Origin: Bacteroidota bacterium | GTDB taxonomy: Bacteria; Bacteroidota; Bacteroidia; Chitinophagales; Chitinophagaceae | DNA length: 64,000 nt | Assembly (NCBI GenBank): GCA_018267705.1 | Contig: JAFDXX010000023.1 | Coordinates: 1-64,000 of the forward strand | Reading direction: 5' to 3' | Shown here: positions 11,107 to 19,621 of the stretch, in pieces | Numbering within the stretch: position 1 is the stretch's first letter | Layout of the letters: each line of letters opens with the position of its first letter | The notes under the pieces: model-generated | The model's database searches: none | Seen by the model: the letters and a program-made list of their open reading frames with translations, nothing else | Told to the model about the DNA's origin: nothing | Program-made: the position numbers and the translations under genes

Positions 11107-11271
11107 TTAGTAAAGTAAAAAATAATAAATCAACCCCCAAATTCCTATAAATGTTAATCCAACGTATAGTATATTAAGATTACGTTTTAAATCTTTTTTT
11201 ATTAAAAGTCGGTATAAAAACCAGCCCATAAAAACAATAAAAAAACCTATAGGTAAGTACATTCTTAGCAT
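11107..11271 (-). CDS. Small two-helix membrane protein, 54 residues
   Basis: A short open frame starting at ATG 11271 (MLRMYLPIGFFIVFMG...) and ending with TAA at 11107. It encodes two hydrophobic helices (about residues 5-24 and 35-54) joined by a basic loop (LLIKKDLKRN), so both ends should be on the periplasmic side by the positive-inside rule. Codon use matches its neighbours and the amphipathic pattern is clean, which supports a real gene. No family is recognised. It lies 58 bp upstream of the DUF1905 gene on the same strand and may be co-transcribed. Confidence 0.55.
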   Translation of the reverse strand: MLRMYLPIGFFIVFMGWFLYRLLIKKDLKRNLNILYVGLTFIGIWGLIYYFLLY

Positions 11272-11482
11272 ATTATTTCTATTTTAATTGGTTGTTTCGA
11301 ATAACTGAAATAAAACAAAGGTATTATAATGAATTGATATTTTTTAAAACAACCTTTCATTCAAAAAAAGACTACTATCTGGTTTGTAAAGCATTATTGA
11401 GAATAGCTAGCAAATACTTGCATTATTCAAAACTAATTTTTATTTTACTAAGTTCTATTTATTAATTAACAAACAAAAAAAC

Positions 11483-12004
11483 ATGAAAAAAACTATTTTA
11501 TTGCTTGCAGTTCCATTATTAATAATGAGCTGTAAAAATGAAAATGCATCAACAGATGCTAAAAAGGATGCACCTGTTACCTATCCGTATCAGGCAACTT
11601 ATTCTTCAGATTGGGCAATTTCTACCAATACTAAAGATGCTCAAACCGTATTACAATCTTATAAAGATTGGGAAACTGATAAGTTAAGCAACGGAACTTC
11701 TTATTTGGCCGATACTGTAGAAATTGAATCGTGGACAGGTGATAGAATGAAACTTACAAAAGATAGCACGCTTCACTTATGGCAAAAATATAGAGACAGT
11801 ATAAGTAGTTCTAAAATAAACGTAATAGCTTGGGTTGGTTTGCATAGCAATAATAAAAATCAAGATTGGGTAAGTGTTTGGTACACACAAACGGATACTT
11901 ATAAATCAGGAAAAATTGATTCAGCTTTTTTTCAAGATGATAACCGTATAAAAGATGGTAAAATAAATTTCATCAGCACCAAAAAACAAGGATTGAAGAA
12001 ATAA
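11483..12004 (+). CDS. Lipoprotein of unknown function, NTF2/SnoaL-like
   Basis: 173 residues with lipobox LIMSC (Cys17). The mature part begins with a charged linker, then a ~130-residue domain. The pattern 'VLQSYKDWETDKL...' (an N-terminal helix) followed by strands rich in Trp (WTGD, IAWVGLHS, WVSVWYTQ) resembles the NTF2-like/SnoaL fold; this is a guess from pattern, not a recognised signature. No lipoprotein export signal of the acidic type follows the Cys. Confidence 0.8.
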   Translation: MKKTILLLAVPLLIMSCKNENASTDAKKDAPVTYPYQATYSSDWAISTNTKDAQTVLQSYKDWETDKLSNGTSYLADTVEIESWTGDRMKLTKDSTLHLWQKYRDSISSSKINVIAWVGLHSNNKNQDWVSVWYTQTDTYKSGKIDSAFFQDDNRIKDGKINFISTKKQGLKK

Positions 12005-12097
12005 TTCTTTTAATGTGATGAATGATTTTCAACTTTGCAAGAGAGCAGATTTTAATAAAAATATTTTATTTGCTTTCTTGTAAAGTTAATGTTGTGG

Positions 12098-12142
12098 TGT
12101 TGTGTTTCTTCTTCTTCTCATAAGAATAAAAAAAACACAACA
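12098..12142. terminator. Possible bidirectional hairpin between convergent genes
   Basis: TGTTGTGTTT (12098-12107) and AAACACAACA (12133-12142) are perfect inverted arms with a 25-nt loop, flanked by T-rich and A-rich tracts. It lies between the stops at 12004 (+) and 12158 (-). The long loop makes this weaker than the other hairpins. Confidence 0.4.
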
Positions 12143-12157
12143 TCAATACAAAATTTG

Positions 12158-12919
12158 TTATTCTAAGAAAAACACAATTGTACTTACTACTCTGGCTTTT
12201 TGTATATATGGCTCTTTAGGTGCATCACTATCTCCTCCTCCTGCATCTTCATCGTAATGATACTTACCTGCAATAGTAATTTGACCTTGTGAAGCTGTTT
12301 TAATTTTACCTAATGTAGCTTTTGAATCATTTGCAAATTGTTCTCCTGCAACTCTTGCATTCTTAGTGCTTTCTGCAATAAGTTTAGGTTTTATTGAATT
12401 TAATTCGGGAAAGGAATAGTTTGTAGTAACTGTTGAGGTAAGATCTTTATTTACTAAATCTAATTTTATTTGGGCAGCTTTATCTTCAGTGCCTTGTATA
12501 TCTTTTGATTGTATTGTTAAACTCTGCGTAGTACTATACCTATCAATTTTTGCTTTTACTTGTTGCCCGTTTTGCCATTGAATTTCATAATATTTTTGCT
12601 TATCATCAAAATTAATATTACTTATTTGTATCTCGTTTTTATTATATCCTTTATTTATTAAATAGGTGAGTACTAATTGCTTTTTTGCTTCAGATTGCTT
12701 TATAATATCTTGTAAATTATCTCCTGAAAAAGAAAAATTTACAGTAATAGAGGCAGCAGTTGCGGTTATGTTCATTTCGGCAAGACCTTTAACTGTTACA
12801 ATTCTATCTTTATCACTAAATGTTTTTAATCCTTTATAAATAAATACACCTAATAGTGTTAAACCTAATAATAGTGCTATGCTTAAAAGGAGAGATTTTC
12901 CTGATGTTTTATTTTCCAT
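12158..12919 (-). CDS. SIMPL (DUF541) domain protein
   Basis: A 253-residue protein with an N-terminal membrane anchor (~10-28) and a periplasmic SIMPL/DUF541 domain. Typical features are 'IVTVKGLAEMNITATAASITVNFSF' near the start of the domain (positions ~40-64) and the C-terminal 'KARVVSTIVFFLE' strand. Homologs include E. coli YggE and the mouse SIMPL protein; the biochemical role is unknown, with YggE linked to oxidative stress. It is the downstream end of a long minus-strand run. Confidence 0.88.
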   Translation of the reverse strand: MENKTSGKSLLLSIALLLGLTLLGVFIYKGLKTFSDKDRIVTVKGLAEMNITATAASITVNFSFSGDNLQDIIKQSEAKKQLVLTYLINKGYNKNEIQISNINFDDKQKYYEIQWQNGQQVKAKIDRYSTTQSLTIQSKDIQGTEDKAAQIKLDLVNKDLTSTVTTNYSFPELNSIKPKLIAESTKNARVAGEQFANDSKATLGKIKTASQGQITIAGKYHYDEDAGGGDSDAPKEPYIQKARVVSTIVFFLE

Positions 12920-13039
12920 TTTTTGAGGTATAAGGTTTAGAATATTTTTTTCAGCAAATAGATAAACTTTAATGTTTTTTTATAAGCTAATTTAATATTT
13001 TTTTACTAATAACATATATAATTGAATATAAAGATGTCA

Positions 13040-13747
13040 TCAATATAAATACTGTTTTAATTGTTGTACGCCTTCACTTGCAGGAGCTTCTATTTTTATA
13101 ATATTCTTAATATTTGTTGATGGAATTTTTTTATCTATTATAATTTTTTGTGCAAATGCTGGTGCATAATCAATTAAACCGGCAGCCGGATATACTAATA
13201 ATGATGTTCCTATTACAATAAAAATATCGGCGGTTGATGTAATGTTGGCAGCTTCTTCAATCATTGGAACGGGTTCTTCAAACCAAACAATATGTGGCCT
13301 TAGCTGTATGCCATTTTCATCGGTATCTCCCATATTAATATCGTTTCTTATATCATAAATTTTATTATTGTTTTGCACGTTTCTCATTTTAAAAATTTCT
13401 CCGTGTAAATGAATAATATTGCTACTTCCTGCACGCTCATGTAAATCGTCTATATTTTGTGTAATGATAGTAACGTTAAAATCTTTTTCAAGTTCAGTTA
13501 AACCAACATGTGCAGCATTGGGTTTTGCATTAGCAATCTCTTTTCTTCGCATATTATAAAAGTCAAGCACCAATTGCGGATTAGTAGCAAACCCTTGTGG
13601 AGTGGCTACTTCATACACATTATAGCCCTCCCATAATCCATTAGTATCTCTAAAAGTGTTTAATCCGCTTTCTGCACTAATACCGGCACCTGTTAGTATA
13701 ACTATATGTTTTTTGTTTTTGATGTTTTCTTTTTTCTCCATATCCAT
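13040..13747 (-). CDS. Sir2-family NAD-dependent deacylase, class III-like, lacking the zinc cysteines
   Basis: 235 residues. NAD-binding GAGISAESG (20-28), TQNIDDLHE (96-104) and the catalytic His in HLHGE (His115) are present. Tyr64 and Arg67 in YNMRR form the Y-x-x-R pair that marks SIRT5/CobB-type enzymes removing succinyl or malonyl groups. The protein has no cysteine at all, so the usual four-Cys zinc ribbon is absent; residues ~120-145 (RNVQNNNKIYDIRND) stand in its place. The chosen ATG overlaps the upstream DUF4349 stop by 46 bp; a second ATG two codons later is equally possible. Confidence 0.92.
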   Translation of the reverse strand: MDMEKKENIKNKKHIVILTGAGISAESGLNTFRDTNGLWEGYNVYEVATPQGFATNPQLVLDFYNMRRKEIANAKPNAAHVGLTELEKDFNVTIITQNIDDLHERAGSSNIIHLHGEIFKMRNVQNNNKIYDIRNDINMGDTDENGIQLRPHIVWFEEPVPMIEEAANITSTADIFIVIGTSLLVYPAAGLIDYAPAFAQKIIIDKKIPSTNIKNIIKIEAPASEGVQQLKQYLY

Positions 13748-14565
13748 ACAACTAAAATAATACTAATAATTAAAGGCCAAATATTTATGATTGCAAGTAT
13801 TAATTGTTCAAATAATTTTATACTGTTGCTAAATGCATTTTTTATTTTAAAAATAAAACCTTCGTTATAATTGTTTGCTAAATTGGCGTTGTATTCGTAA
13901 TACGTTAAATTAATGGTACTATATGCTGCTGAATGTGTCATATAATTTATTCTTCCCGCTGCTGCTTCTATATCTTCTTGAATATTGTTGATTTCTTTTT
14001 GTATTTCTATAATGTCTCTTATGTTTTTTGCTTGTTTTAATAATTCTAAATACTGTAGCCTTACTTGTTTTTTAGCTTCCATTCTTGCTTTGGTATCTAC
14101 AATTTCTGTAGTAACATCTTCACTATTAATTCTTTTATCAATAATATTTATATCGTTACCGTTTAGTGAGTTTATTAAATCGTCAAACTTTTCTATAGGC
14201 ACTTTTATTACTATTGTATTTTGAAAAGTTCCATCATTTTGTGTTTGCTCTTCTTTAGCAATATATGCTGCATAGTTTTTTATGTTTGAACGAATGCTGC
14301 TGTTATAATTGTTGTAATTTTTTACTTCTATTTTAATATCGGCAGTTTTAATAATTTTCTTCTCCCAATTTTCTTGTTTAGTTGGTTCTTTTTTTTCATC
14401 TGTTGTATTGGCATTTCCTGAAGCATAAGTTGTAGTATCTGCCTTATAGTTGTTTGTTTCTTGTTGTTTAGTTGGTTGGGGAGTTTGTGCTGCACTATCT
14501 TTATTGCTGTTGTTGCATGAAAGTGATAGTACAGTAATAATTATTATAAGAAAAAATTGCTTCAT
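13702..14565 (-). CDS. DUF4349 lipoprotein with C-terminal membrane helix
   Basis: 287 residues: lipobox LSLSC (Cys17), a Thr/Gln/Lys-rich linker, then a DUF4349 domain (~70-250) with 'KIIKTADIKIEVKNY' at its start and a predicted coiled-coil region (ILDIIEIQKEI-like heptads, ~175-215), then a transmembrane helix (~258-276) and a short basic tail (RKKKTSKTK). Both ends being membrane-bound is typical for this family; function unknown. It is followed by the sirtuin gene, with a 46-bp overlap. Confidence 0.88.
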   Translation of the reverse strand: MKQFFLIIIITVLSLSCNNSNKDSAAQTPQPTKQQETNNYKADTTTYASGNANTTDEKKEPTKQENWEKKIIKTADIKIEVKNYNNYNSSIRSNIKNYAAYIAKEEQTQNDGTFQNTIVIKVPIEKFDDLINSLNGNDINIIDKRINSEDVTTEIVDTKARMEAKKQVRLQYLELLKQAKNIRDIIEIQKEINNIQEDIEAAAGRINYMTHSAAYSTINLTYYEYNANLANNYNEGFIFKIKNAFSNSIKLFEQLILAIINIWPLIISIILVVWIWRKKKTSKTKNI

Positions 14566-14698
14566 AGTTTTTATTTTGGTAATAGATGCAATTATGTAGT
14601 TATTACATAATCTTATAGGTGAAGATTAGTTTTAGTTTAATACAGAAGATTTGCAGATGTAACCTGCAGGCTTTGTTAATTGTATATGTAATAAAAAA

Positions 14699-15139
14699 TT
14701 AACTACTAATTTTTTGGTAAAAATGATAAATATAGCAGCCTGCACAGAAGCCAATCAATGACTCTAAAGAAGAAAAAATAATTAATGTTATTGCTCCAAT
14801 AAAAGCAATGTAATTATAGTGTGTGTAACCGGTTATACTTATTAATAATGTTAATACAAACCCCATTTGTGCTGCAAATTTTTTGGGAGCTCTATCAACA
14901 GGTTTATTACCTAATGCTTTTTTTGTAAGAATATAGTTTGCTGTATAGCTTAATATACTAAGCTTGCCATTAACAAAAGCACGCAGAAAAAAATCGATAC
15001 ACATAAATACTGCAATTATCCAATAACCCGTAATAAGAAAAGCTATTGATAAAATAAAAACTAGAAAAGCAATTACTCTTATTTTGTATTCATTAACAGT
15101 AACAAAATCTACAGGGCAAATAATATTATTGTTTTTCAT
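14699..15139 (-). CDS. DUF4395 integral membrane protein
   Basis: 146 residues with four hydrophobic helices. Family marks are the N-terminal 'CPVDF' (Cys9), 'RAFVNGKLS' after helix 2 and a C-terminal C-x-x-C (GFCAGCYIYH). The conserved cysteines suggest a redox or metal role, but the family is uncharacterised. Its ATG overlaps the stop of the upstream DUF1684 gene by one base (TAATG), so the two are very likely an operon. Confidence 0.85.
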   Translation of the reverse strand: MKNNNIICPVDFVTVNEYKIRVIAFLVFILSIAFLITGYWIIAVFMCIDFFLRAFVNGKLSILSYTANYILTKKALGNKPVDRAPKKFAAQMGFVLTLLISITGYTHYNYIAFIGAITLIIFSSLESLIGFCAGCYIYHFYQKISS

Positions 15140-16029
15140 TATTTATTTTTGAGATGTTCAACATTTTTTTCTCCTGCAGTAATTGCAATTGGTAAAATAT
15201 TTTGTTTAGGTGGCAACGGACAAGTTGCATAAGGTGTAAATGCACAAGGTGGGTTAAATGCTTTATTAAAATCTAAAATGGTGTATCCATCTTTATCTGG
15301 CATGTTTGCATACATGAATCTTCCGGCAGGATATGTTTCGTTACCACTTGTAGCATCTCCAAATACAATAAATAATTCATTATCTTCTTGTAATGCATCT
15401 AAGCTATATTGTTGATTGTTTAAAGTAAAAACTAATTTTCCGGGAGAGTTTTGTGCGTTGGTTTGACCAATAATATTTGTTATGAAAATTGAAGATTTTT
15501 GTTGTGATGGTTTTTGCAAATAAGCTTTTATTTTAAAATTACTATCTGCGGGATAATAGGGAATTTCTTTAAATGCTTTTACTAAATTGCTGTTTATATC
15601 TCTTAACCGTATTCCAATTTTATCTTCACGTTTAATAATTGTCCATCTTAGATTTTTGTATGAACATTGAATTGGTTTTTCAGAATCTTTAGTAAAAATG
15701 ATTGGATCAGTTTTTCTTATTCCGTTAACTAAAATTGCTGTTTCTTTATTTGCATGTAGTATAACAGTTGTGCTTTTTAATTCAAACCAACCTGCATTTT
15801 CTGTGATACTGTTTTTCGGAAATTTTATTTGAACATTACTGCCCGAACCGAAAGTATTTTTACCTTGTTGCAACCAATATAAACCTACTAAATTTAACCA
15901 GCCATCTTCTTTTTTTAAACTTTCTATACGTTTGGTATGCCATGCATCAATTTCTTGTTGATAGGTTGTTTGTGCATGTGTGTAAATAACAGATAATAAT
16001 AAAAAATTGAATAAAAACGTCTTCAACAT
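15139..16029 (-). CDS. DUF1684 secreted protein
   Basis: 296 residues with a Sec signal peptide (1-19). DUF1684 is recognised from 'EIDAWHTKRIESLKKEDGWL' (~26-45), 'LVGLYWLQQG', and the C-terminal 'NPPCAFTPYATCPLPP' block (259-274), whose two cysteines are conserved in the family. The function is unknown. It is the first gene of a pair with DUF4395 and has its own -7 box 18 bp upstream. Confidence 0.9.
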   Translation of the reverse strand: MLKTFLFNFLLLSVIYTHAQTTYQQEIDAWHTKRIESLKKEDGWLNLVGLYWLQQGKNTFGSGSNVQIKFPKNSITENAGWFELKSTTVILHANKETAILVNGIRKTDPIIFTKDSEKPIQCSYKNLRWTIIKREDKIGIRLRDINSNLVKAFKEIPYYPADSNFKIKAYLQKPSQQKSSIFITNIIGQTNAQNSPGKLVFTLNNQQYSLDALQEDNELFIVFGDATSGNETYPAGRFMYANMPDKDGYTILDFNKAFNPPCAFTPYATCPLPPKQNILPIAITAGEKNVEHLKNK

Positions 16030-16046
16030 AGGTGGTTGTTATGACG

Positions 16047-16054
16047 CAAATATA
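16047..16054 (-). promoter_or_regulatory. Candidate -7 box of the DUF1684-DUF4395 promoter
   Basis: On the minus strand this reads TATATTTG, an exact TAnnTTTG match, 18 bp before the ATG at 16029. No -33 TTG at 19-22 bp was seen. Confidence 0.45.
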
Positions 16055-16083
16055 GTCTACTTAAATAATAGGGTAATATTTTT

Positions 16084-16497
16084 CTAAATTTTTGTTTCGG
16101 CTAATGTTAAAATAATTGCTAACTCTTCGGGCTTTACTGTTTGAACAGATAGTCTTCCTAAACGCACTAAATCCATTTGTTGTAAACGTTTATCGGCTTT
16201 TATTGTGGCTAAATTAACGGGTTTCTTTAATTTTTTGTGAGGCTTTAAATCAACTACAACCCATGCATTTTCCTCTGTTGTAGGATCTTGATAAAATTCT
16301 TTTACCACTTTTGCAATACCTACAATTTCTAAACCTTCATTGCTGTGATACCATAAAACTAAATCTCCTTTTTTCATGGATTTTAAGTTATTTCGGGCAG
16401 CATAATTGCGAACTCCATCCCAAAAAGTTTGACCATCTTTTTCAAATTGTTGCCAACTATATTTAAAAGGTTCTGATTTTACTAACCAATAATTCAT
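16084..16497 (-). CDS. EVE domain protein
   Basis: 137 residues forming one EVE (PUA-like) domain, related to human thymocyte nuclear protein 1; such domains bind modified bases in DNA or RNA. Signatures are 'MNYWLVKSEPFKYSW' at the N-terminus, 'WDGVRNYAARNNL' (26-38) and 'MKKGDLVLWYHS' (41-52), which together line the base-binding pocket. It is a stand-alone gene here, not next to a restriction or McrB-type system, so a housekeeping role on tRNA or DNA is more likely than defence. Confidence 0.94.
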   Translation of the reverse strand: MNYWLVKSEPFKYSWQQFEKDGQTFWDGVRNYAARNNLKSMKKGDLVLWYHSNEGLEIVGIAKVVKEFYQDPTTEENAWVVVDLKPHKKLKKPVNLATIKADKRLQQMDLVRLGRLSVQTVKPEELAIILTLAETKI

Positions 16498-16534
16498 AAT
16501 TAATTATTTTGGGTAAAAAGGTGAGAATGATTAA

Positions 16535-17251
16535 TCATTCACTTGCTAATACATCTGCTAAATGCAAAACTTTTATTTTGTTATTATGATTTTTTAAACA
16601 ACCATCAATATGCATTAAGCAACTCATATCGGTACTTATAATATAATCTGCACCTGTTGCAGTGGCATTGGTAATTTTTTGCTCACCCATGGCAATGCTG
16701 ATAGGTTCAAATTTTACGGCAAATGTTCCACCAAAACCGCAACAGGTTTCATTATCATTCATTTCAACTAATTCTAAACCTTTTACTTTACTTAATAAGC
16801 GGCGTGGTTCTTCTTTCACTTTGCATTCACGCAGTGCAGCACAACTATCATGATAAGTTGCTTTGCCGTTAAATGTTGCACCTACATCCTCTATATTCAT
16901 TATTTTGATTAGAAACTCACTTAATTCAAATGTTCTTTCGCCTAAACTTTTTACATCGTTATGTACCGAAGAATTATCAAATAAAGTAGGGTAGTAGTTG
17001 CGTATAAAACCAACACAGCTTGCACTGGGGGCAACTATATATTCTGCATCAGAAAAATCTTTTAAAAATTTTGAACATATATCTTTTGCTTCGCCCCAAA
17101 AACCTGCGTTAAATGCGGGTTGCCCACAACAAGTTTGATTGGTATTGTAAGAAACCTTGCAACCAACTTTTTCTAAAACTTTAACCATATTAAATGCTAC
17201 TGTTGGATAAAGTTGATCTATAAAGCAAGGCACAAATATTTGAATGTTCAT
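16535..17251 (-). CDS. LutA/YkgE-like (Fe-S)-binding CCG-domain protein
   Basis: 238 residues with two CCG domains: 'NQTCCGQPAFN' (Cys41-Cys42-Gly43) and 'NETCCGFGGTF' (Cys170-Cys171-Gly172), the cluster-binding pattern of LutA and heterodisulfide-reductase subunits. LutA works with LutB and LutC in L-lactate oxidation to pyruvate. Neither partner is in the window, so the substrate is unproven. Length and start agree with LutA. Confidence 0.92.
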   Translation of the reverse strand: MNIQIFVPCFIDQLYPTVAFNMVKVLEKVGCKVSYNTNQTCCGQPAFNAGFWGEAKDICSKFLKDFSDAEYIVAPSASCVGFIRNYYPTLFDNSSVHNDVKSLGERTFELSEFLIKIMNIEDVGATFNGKATYHDSCAALRECKVKEEPRRLLSKVKGLELVEMNDNETCCGFGGTFAVKFEPISIAMGEQKITNATATGADYIISTDMSCLMHIDGCLKNHNNKIKVLHLADVLASE

Positions 17252-17280
17252 ATTTAGTATCTGATGTCTTTATATGTAAA

Positions 17281-17769
17281 TTATTTTGTATTAGTAAGCT
17301 TCTTGTTTAAGGCTATCATTTTTAATGCAGTAATGGCTGCTTCTTCTCCTTTATGTCCATGCTTTCCACCAATTCTTTCTATGGCTTGTTCTTCTGTATT
17401 TACGGTTAATACACCAAATATTACCGGTACTTCTAAAGATAAATTTAATTGTGTAATACTGTTGGTAATGTTTTGGCAAACGTAATCAAAGTGTGGGGTA
17501 TCGCCTTTTATTACTGTTCCTAAAACAATATAGGCATCGGGTATTGGGTTGCTGTGTGTGTAATGTTGTTTTACTGCAAATGGAATTTCAACAGCACCGG
17601 GAACGGTTATGGTTTTATGTTGAATATTGCTTGCTTTGAAAATTTTTTTGCAGCCTGCTTCTAATTTATTTACAATGGCAGCATTCCATTCTGTTTTTAC
17701 AATAATTACAAAGGCATCCTTTAAAACAGGGATGCCTTTGTGTAATGATGTGTTTCCTTTTGTTGCCAT
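17281..17769 (-). CDS. ribH: 6,7-dimethyl-8-ribityllumazine synthase
   Basis: Penultimate step of riboflavin synthesis: condenses the ribityl-aminouracil with dihydroxybutanone phosphate. 162 residues, normal length. Substrate motifs TEWN (26-29), PGAVEIP (57-63), 'VIKGDTPHFDYV' with catalytic His93, and GVLTVNTEEQA are present, as is the C-terminal KHGHKG phosphate loop. Its ATG overlaps the upstream TPR gene by one base. No FMN riboswitch is seen, as expected inside an operon. Confidence 0.97.
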   Translation of the reverse strand: MATKGNTSLHKGIPVLKDAFVIIVKTEWNAAIVNKLEAGCKKIFKASNIQHKTITVPGAVEIPFAVKQHYTHSNPIPDAYIVLGTVIKGDTPHFDYVCQNITNSITQLNLSLEVPVIFGVLTVNTEEQAIERIGGKHGHKGEEAAITALKMIALNKKLTNTK

Positions 17770-18461
17770 TAGTTTATGCTCAAATCGTTTTTTTCAATAC
17801 TTAATTGATAAATGTATTTATCGCTACGGCCGTTATCTACTTTAGGGAATTTTTCTTTAATTGTTTTATACAATTCTAGGGCTTGTTGGGTTTTACCGTT
17901 TACTTTACTTAAGGCTGCTGCACGAAATAAATATTCTGCTGAAGCTGCTGCATCTTCTTCAAAATTACTACCTGCTTTTTTGTAATATTCAATGGCTTCA
18001 TCGTTTTTCTTTAATTCGCTATATGCATCGCCCAATATGCCGTAAGCTGAAGTTTGAATTTGCTTTGCAGAAGTTGAAAAATCTTTTAACTGGTCAATTG
18101 CTTTTTGAAATTCTCCTGTTTGTAAATAACAAACCCCTGCATAATATTTTGAAAGGTTAGCAGCTTTTGTTCCGCTATAGTTTTTTTCAATGTATAAAAA
18201 TCCTTTTGCAATACCATCTCCATTTAAAGCAAGGTTAAATGAATCTTTTCTAAAATATTCTTCGGCTTTGTATATTACTTCTTGTGCTTTTTCTTCTTTT
18301 GGTTTAACTATTAAATTTATGTAACTATACCAACCGCCAACAATTACAATTAATGCAGTTAAAGCAATTATAATTGTTTTTTTATTTTTTTGCCAAATAC
18401 TCTGTGCTTGTAATAACACATCTTTTTCAACTACAGTTTCCTCATTTTTATGTGCACTCAT
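17769..18461 (-). CDS. Membrane-anchored TPR protein (YfgM/TPR_21-like)
   Basis: 230 residues: a cytosolic N-terminus, one transmembrane helix (~29-50, 'TIIIALTALIVIVGGWYSYI') and TPR repeats (~70-215) facing the periplasm. Repeats such as 'YYAGVCYLQTGEFQKAIDQL' and 'GDAYSELKKNDEAIEYYKKA' are canonical. This resembles YfgM-type assembly proteins. It is coupled to ribH by a 1-bp overlap; the association is probably only transcriptional. Confidence 0.88.
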   Translation of the reverse strand: MSAHKNEETVVEKDVLLQAQSIWQKNKKTIIIALTALIVIVGGWYSYINLIVKPKEEKAQEVIYKAEEYFRKDSFNLALNGDGIAKGFLYIEKNYSGTKAANLSKYYAGVCYLQTGEFQKAIDQLKDFSTSAKQIQTSAYGILGDAYSELKKNDEAIEYYKKAGSNFEEDAAASAEYLFRAAALSKVNGKTQQALELYKTIKEKFPKVDNGRSDKYIYQLSIEKNDLSIN

Positions 18462-18490
18462 TTTTTAGAATTGTTTTTTATTTTAAAGAA

Positions 18491-19486
18491 TTAATCAATA
18501 TCAAATTCAAAATTGTCTCCTACATATACATCTTTCAATACTTCACTATCATCTGGCCAAGGGCTTTCTTCTGCAAATTTTACACTTTCTTCTACTACTG
18601 TATTTATTCTTGCATCAATAGCATTTAAATCTTCTTGTGTAGCAAAATTATTTTCAAGAATAGTATGCATTACTTGTACAATAGGATCTTGTTGTTTATA
18701 TTCATCTACTTCTTCTTTAGTACGATATTTTTGTGGATCGCTGATGGAGTGCCCCTTGTAACGGTAAGTTTTCATTTCTAATAAAGTTGGACCACCGCCT
18801 TCTCTTGCACGTTTTACGGCACGGGCAACTGCTTCGTGTACTGCTTCGGCACTCATCCCATCTACTTTATCGGCAGGCATTTCGTAAGCATCAGCTAATT
18901 TGTATATATCTTGAACATTTGAAGTACGCTCAACCGAGGTGCCCATTGCATAATTGTTGTTTTCACATATATATATAACGGGTAATTTCCACAACATTGC
19001 CAGATTAAAACTTTCGTGTAAAATACCTTGTCTTGCTGCACCATCGCCAAAATAACAAAGTACTACATTGCCGGTATTTTTATATTGCTCGGCAAAGGCT
19101 AAGCCGGTGCCTGTGCCAATTTGTGCACCTACTATACCATGACCGCCAAAAAAATAATTTTTAACATCAAAAAAGTGCATACTACCACCTTTGCCTTTTG
19201 CACAGCCTGTTGCTTTACCGTATAATTCTGCCATACAAGCATTAGGAGTTGTTCCTTTTGCTAAAGCTAAACCATGATCTCGATAGGCGGTAATAAAAGG
19301 ATCTTCATGCTGCGTTGCAGTCATACAGCCTGCAGCAATGGCTTCTTGGCCAATATAGGCATGAAAAAATCCGCGAATTTTCCCAGCCATTTTATACATT
19401 TCTTCGGCTTTTAATTCAAATTGGCGAATAAGTTGCATTAATTCGTACCAATACAAATATGTTTCTTTAGAAAATTTAGTAGGCAC
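18491..19486 (-). CDS. pdhA: Pyruvate dehydrogenase E1 component, alpha subunit
   Basis: Thiamine-diphosphate-dependent decarboxylation of pyruvate with an E1 beta partner (not in the window). The TPP motif runs from GDG (147-149) to 'ENNNYAMG' (N176-178), and 'YRGHS'-type phosphorylation-loop sequence 'YRYKGHSISDPQKYR' is present. I place the start at GTG 19486 (331 residues, 'VPTKFSKETYLYWYELM'): the longer frame would start at a TTG at 19510 that itself forms part of a TATATTTG promoter box, and family members begin close to 'TKFSKETYL'. The conserved N-terminal helix is kept. Confidence 0.94.
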   Translation of the reverse strand: MPTKFSKETYLYWYELMQLIRQFELKAEEMYKMAGKIRGFFHAYIGQEAIAAGCMTATQHEDPFITAYRDHGLALAKGTTPNACMAELYGKATGCAKGKGGSMHFFDVKNYFFGGHGIVGAQIGTGTGLAFAEQYKNTGNVVLCYFGDGAARQGILHESFNLAMLWKLPVIYICENNNYAMGTSVERTSNVQDIYKLADAYEMPADKVDGMSAEAVHEAVARAVKRAREGGGPTLLEMKTYRYKGHSISDPQKYRTKEEVDEYKQQDPIVQVMHTILENNFATQEDLNAIDARINTVVEESVKFAEESPWPDDSEVLKDVYVGDNFEFDID

Positions 19487-19507
19487 TGTGCTGAAATTTT
19501 TGAGGGG

Positions 19508-19515
19508 CAAATATA
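19508..19515 (-). promoter_or_regulatory. Candidate -7 box of the pdhA promoter
   Basis: Minus-strand TATATTTG, an exact TAnnTTTG match, ends 21 bp before the proposed GTG start. It overlaps the alternative TTG start, arguing against that start. Confidence 0.5.
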
Positions 19516-19621
19516 GTGGAAAGTAGAAAAAGGTAAATAGGAAATTGTAAACAAGTGATTGGAGTGAGGAAATAAGGAATTGGGAAAATTAATTTGTGAT
19601 GGATTGAGGAGGAAATTTTTA

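Noticed and set aside
16084..16497. EVE protein as part of a defence island
   Set aside because: Neighbours are lutA-like, DUF1684 and ribH genes; no restriction, McrBC or toxin gene is near.
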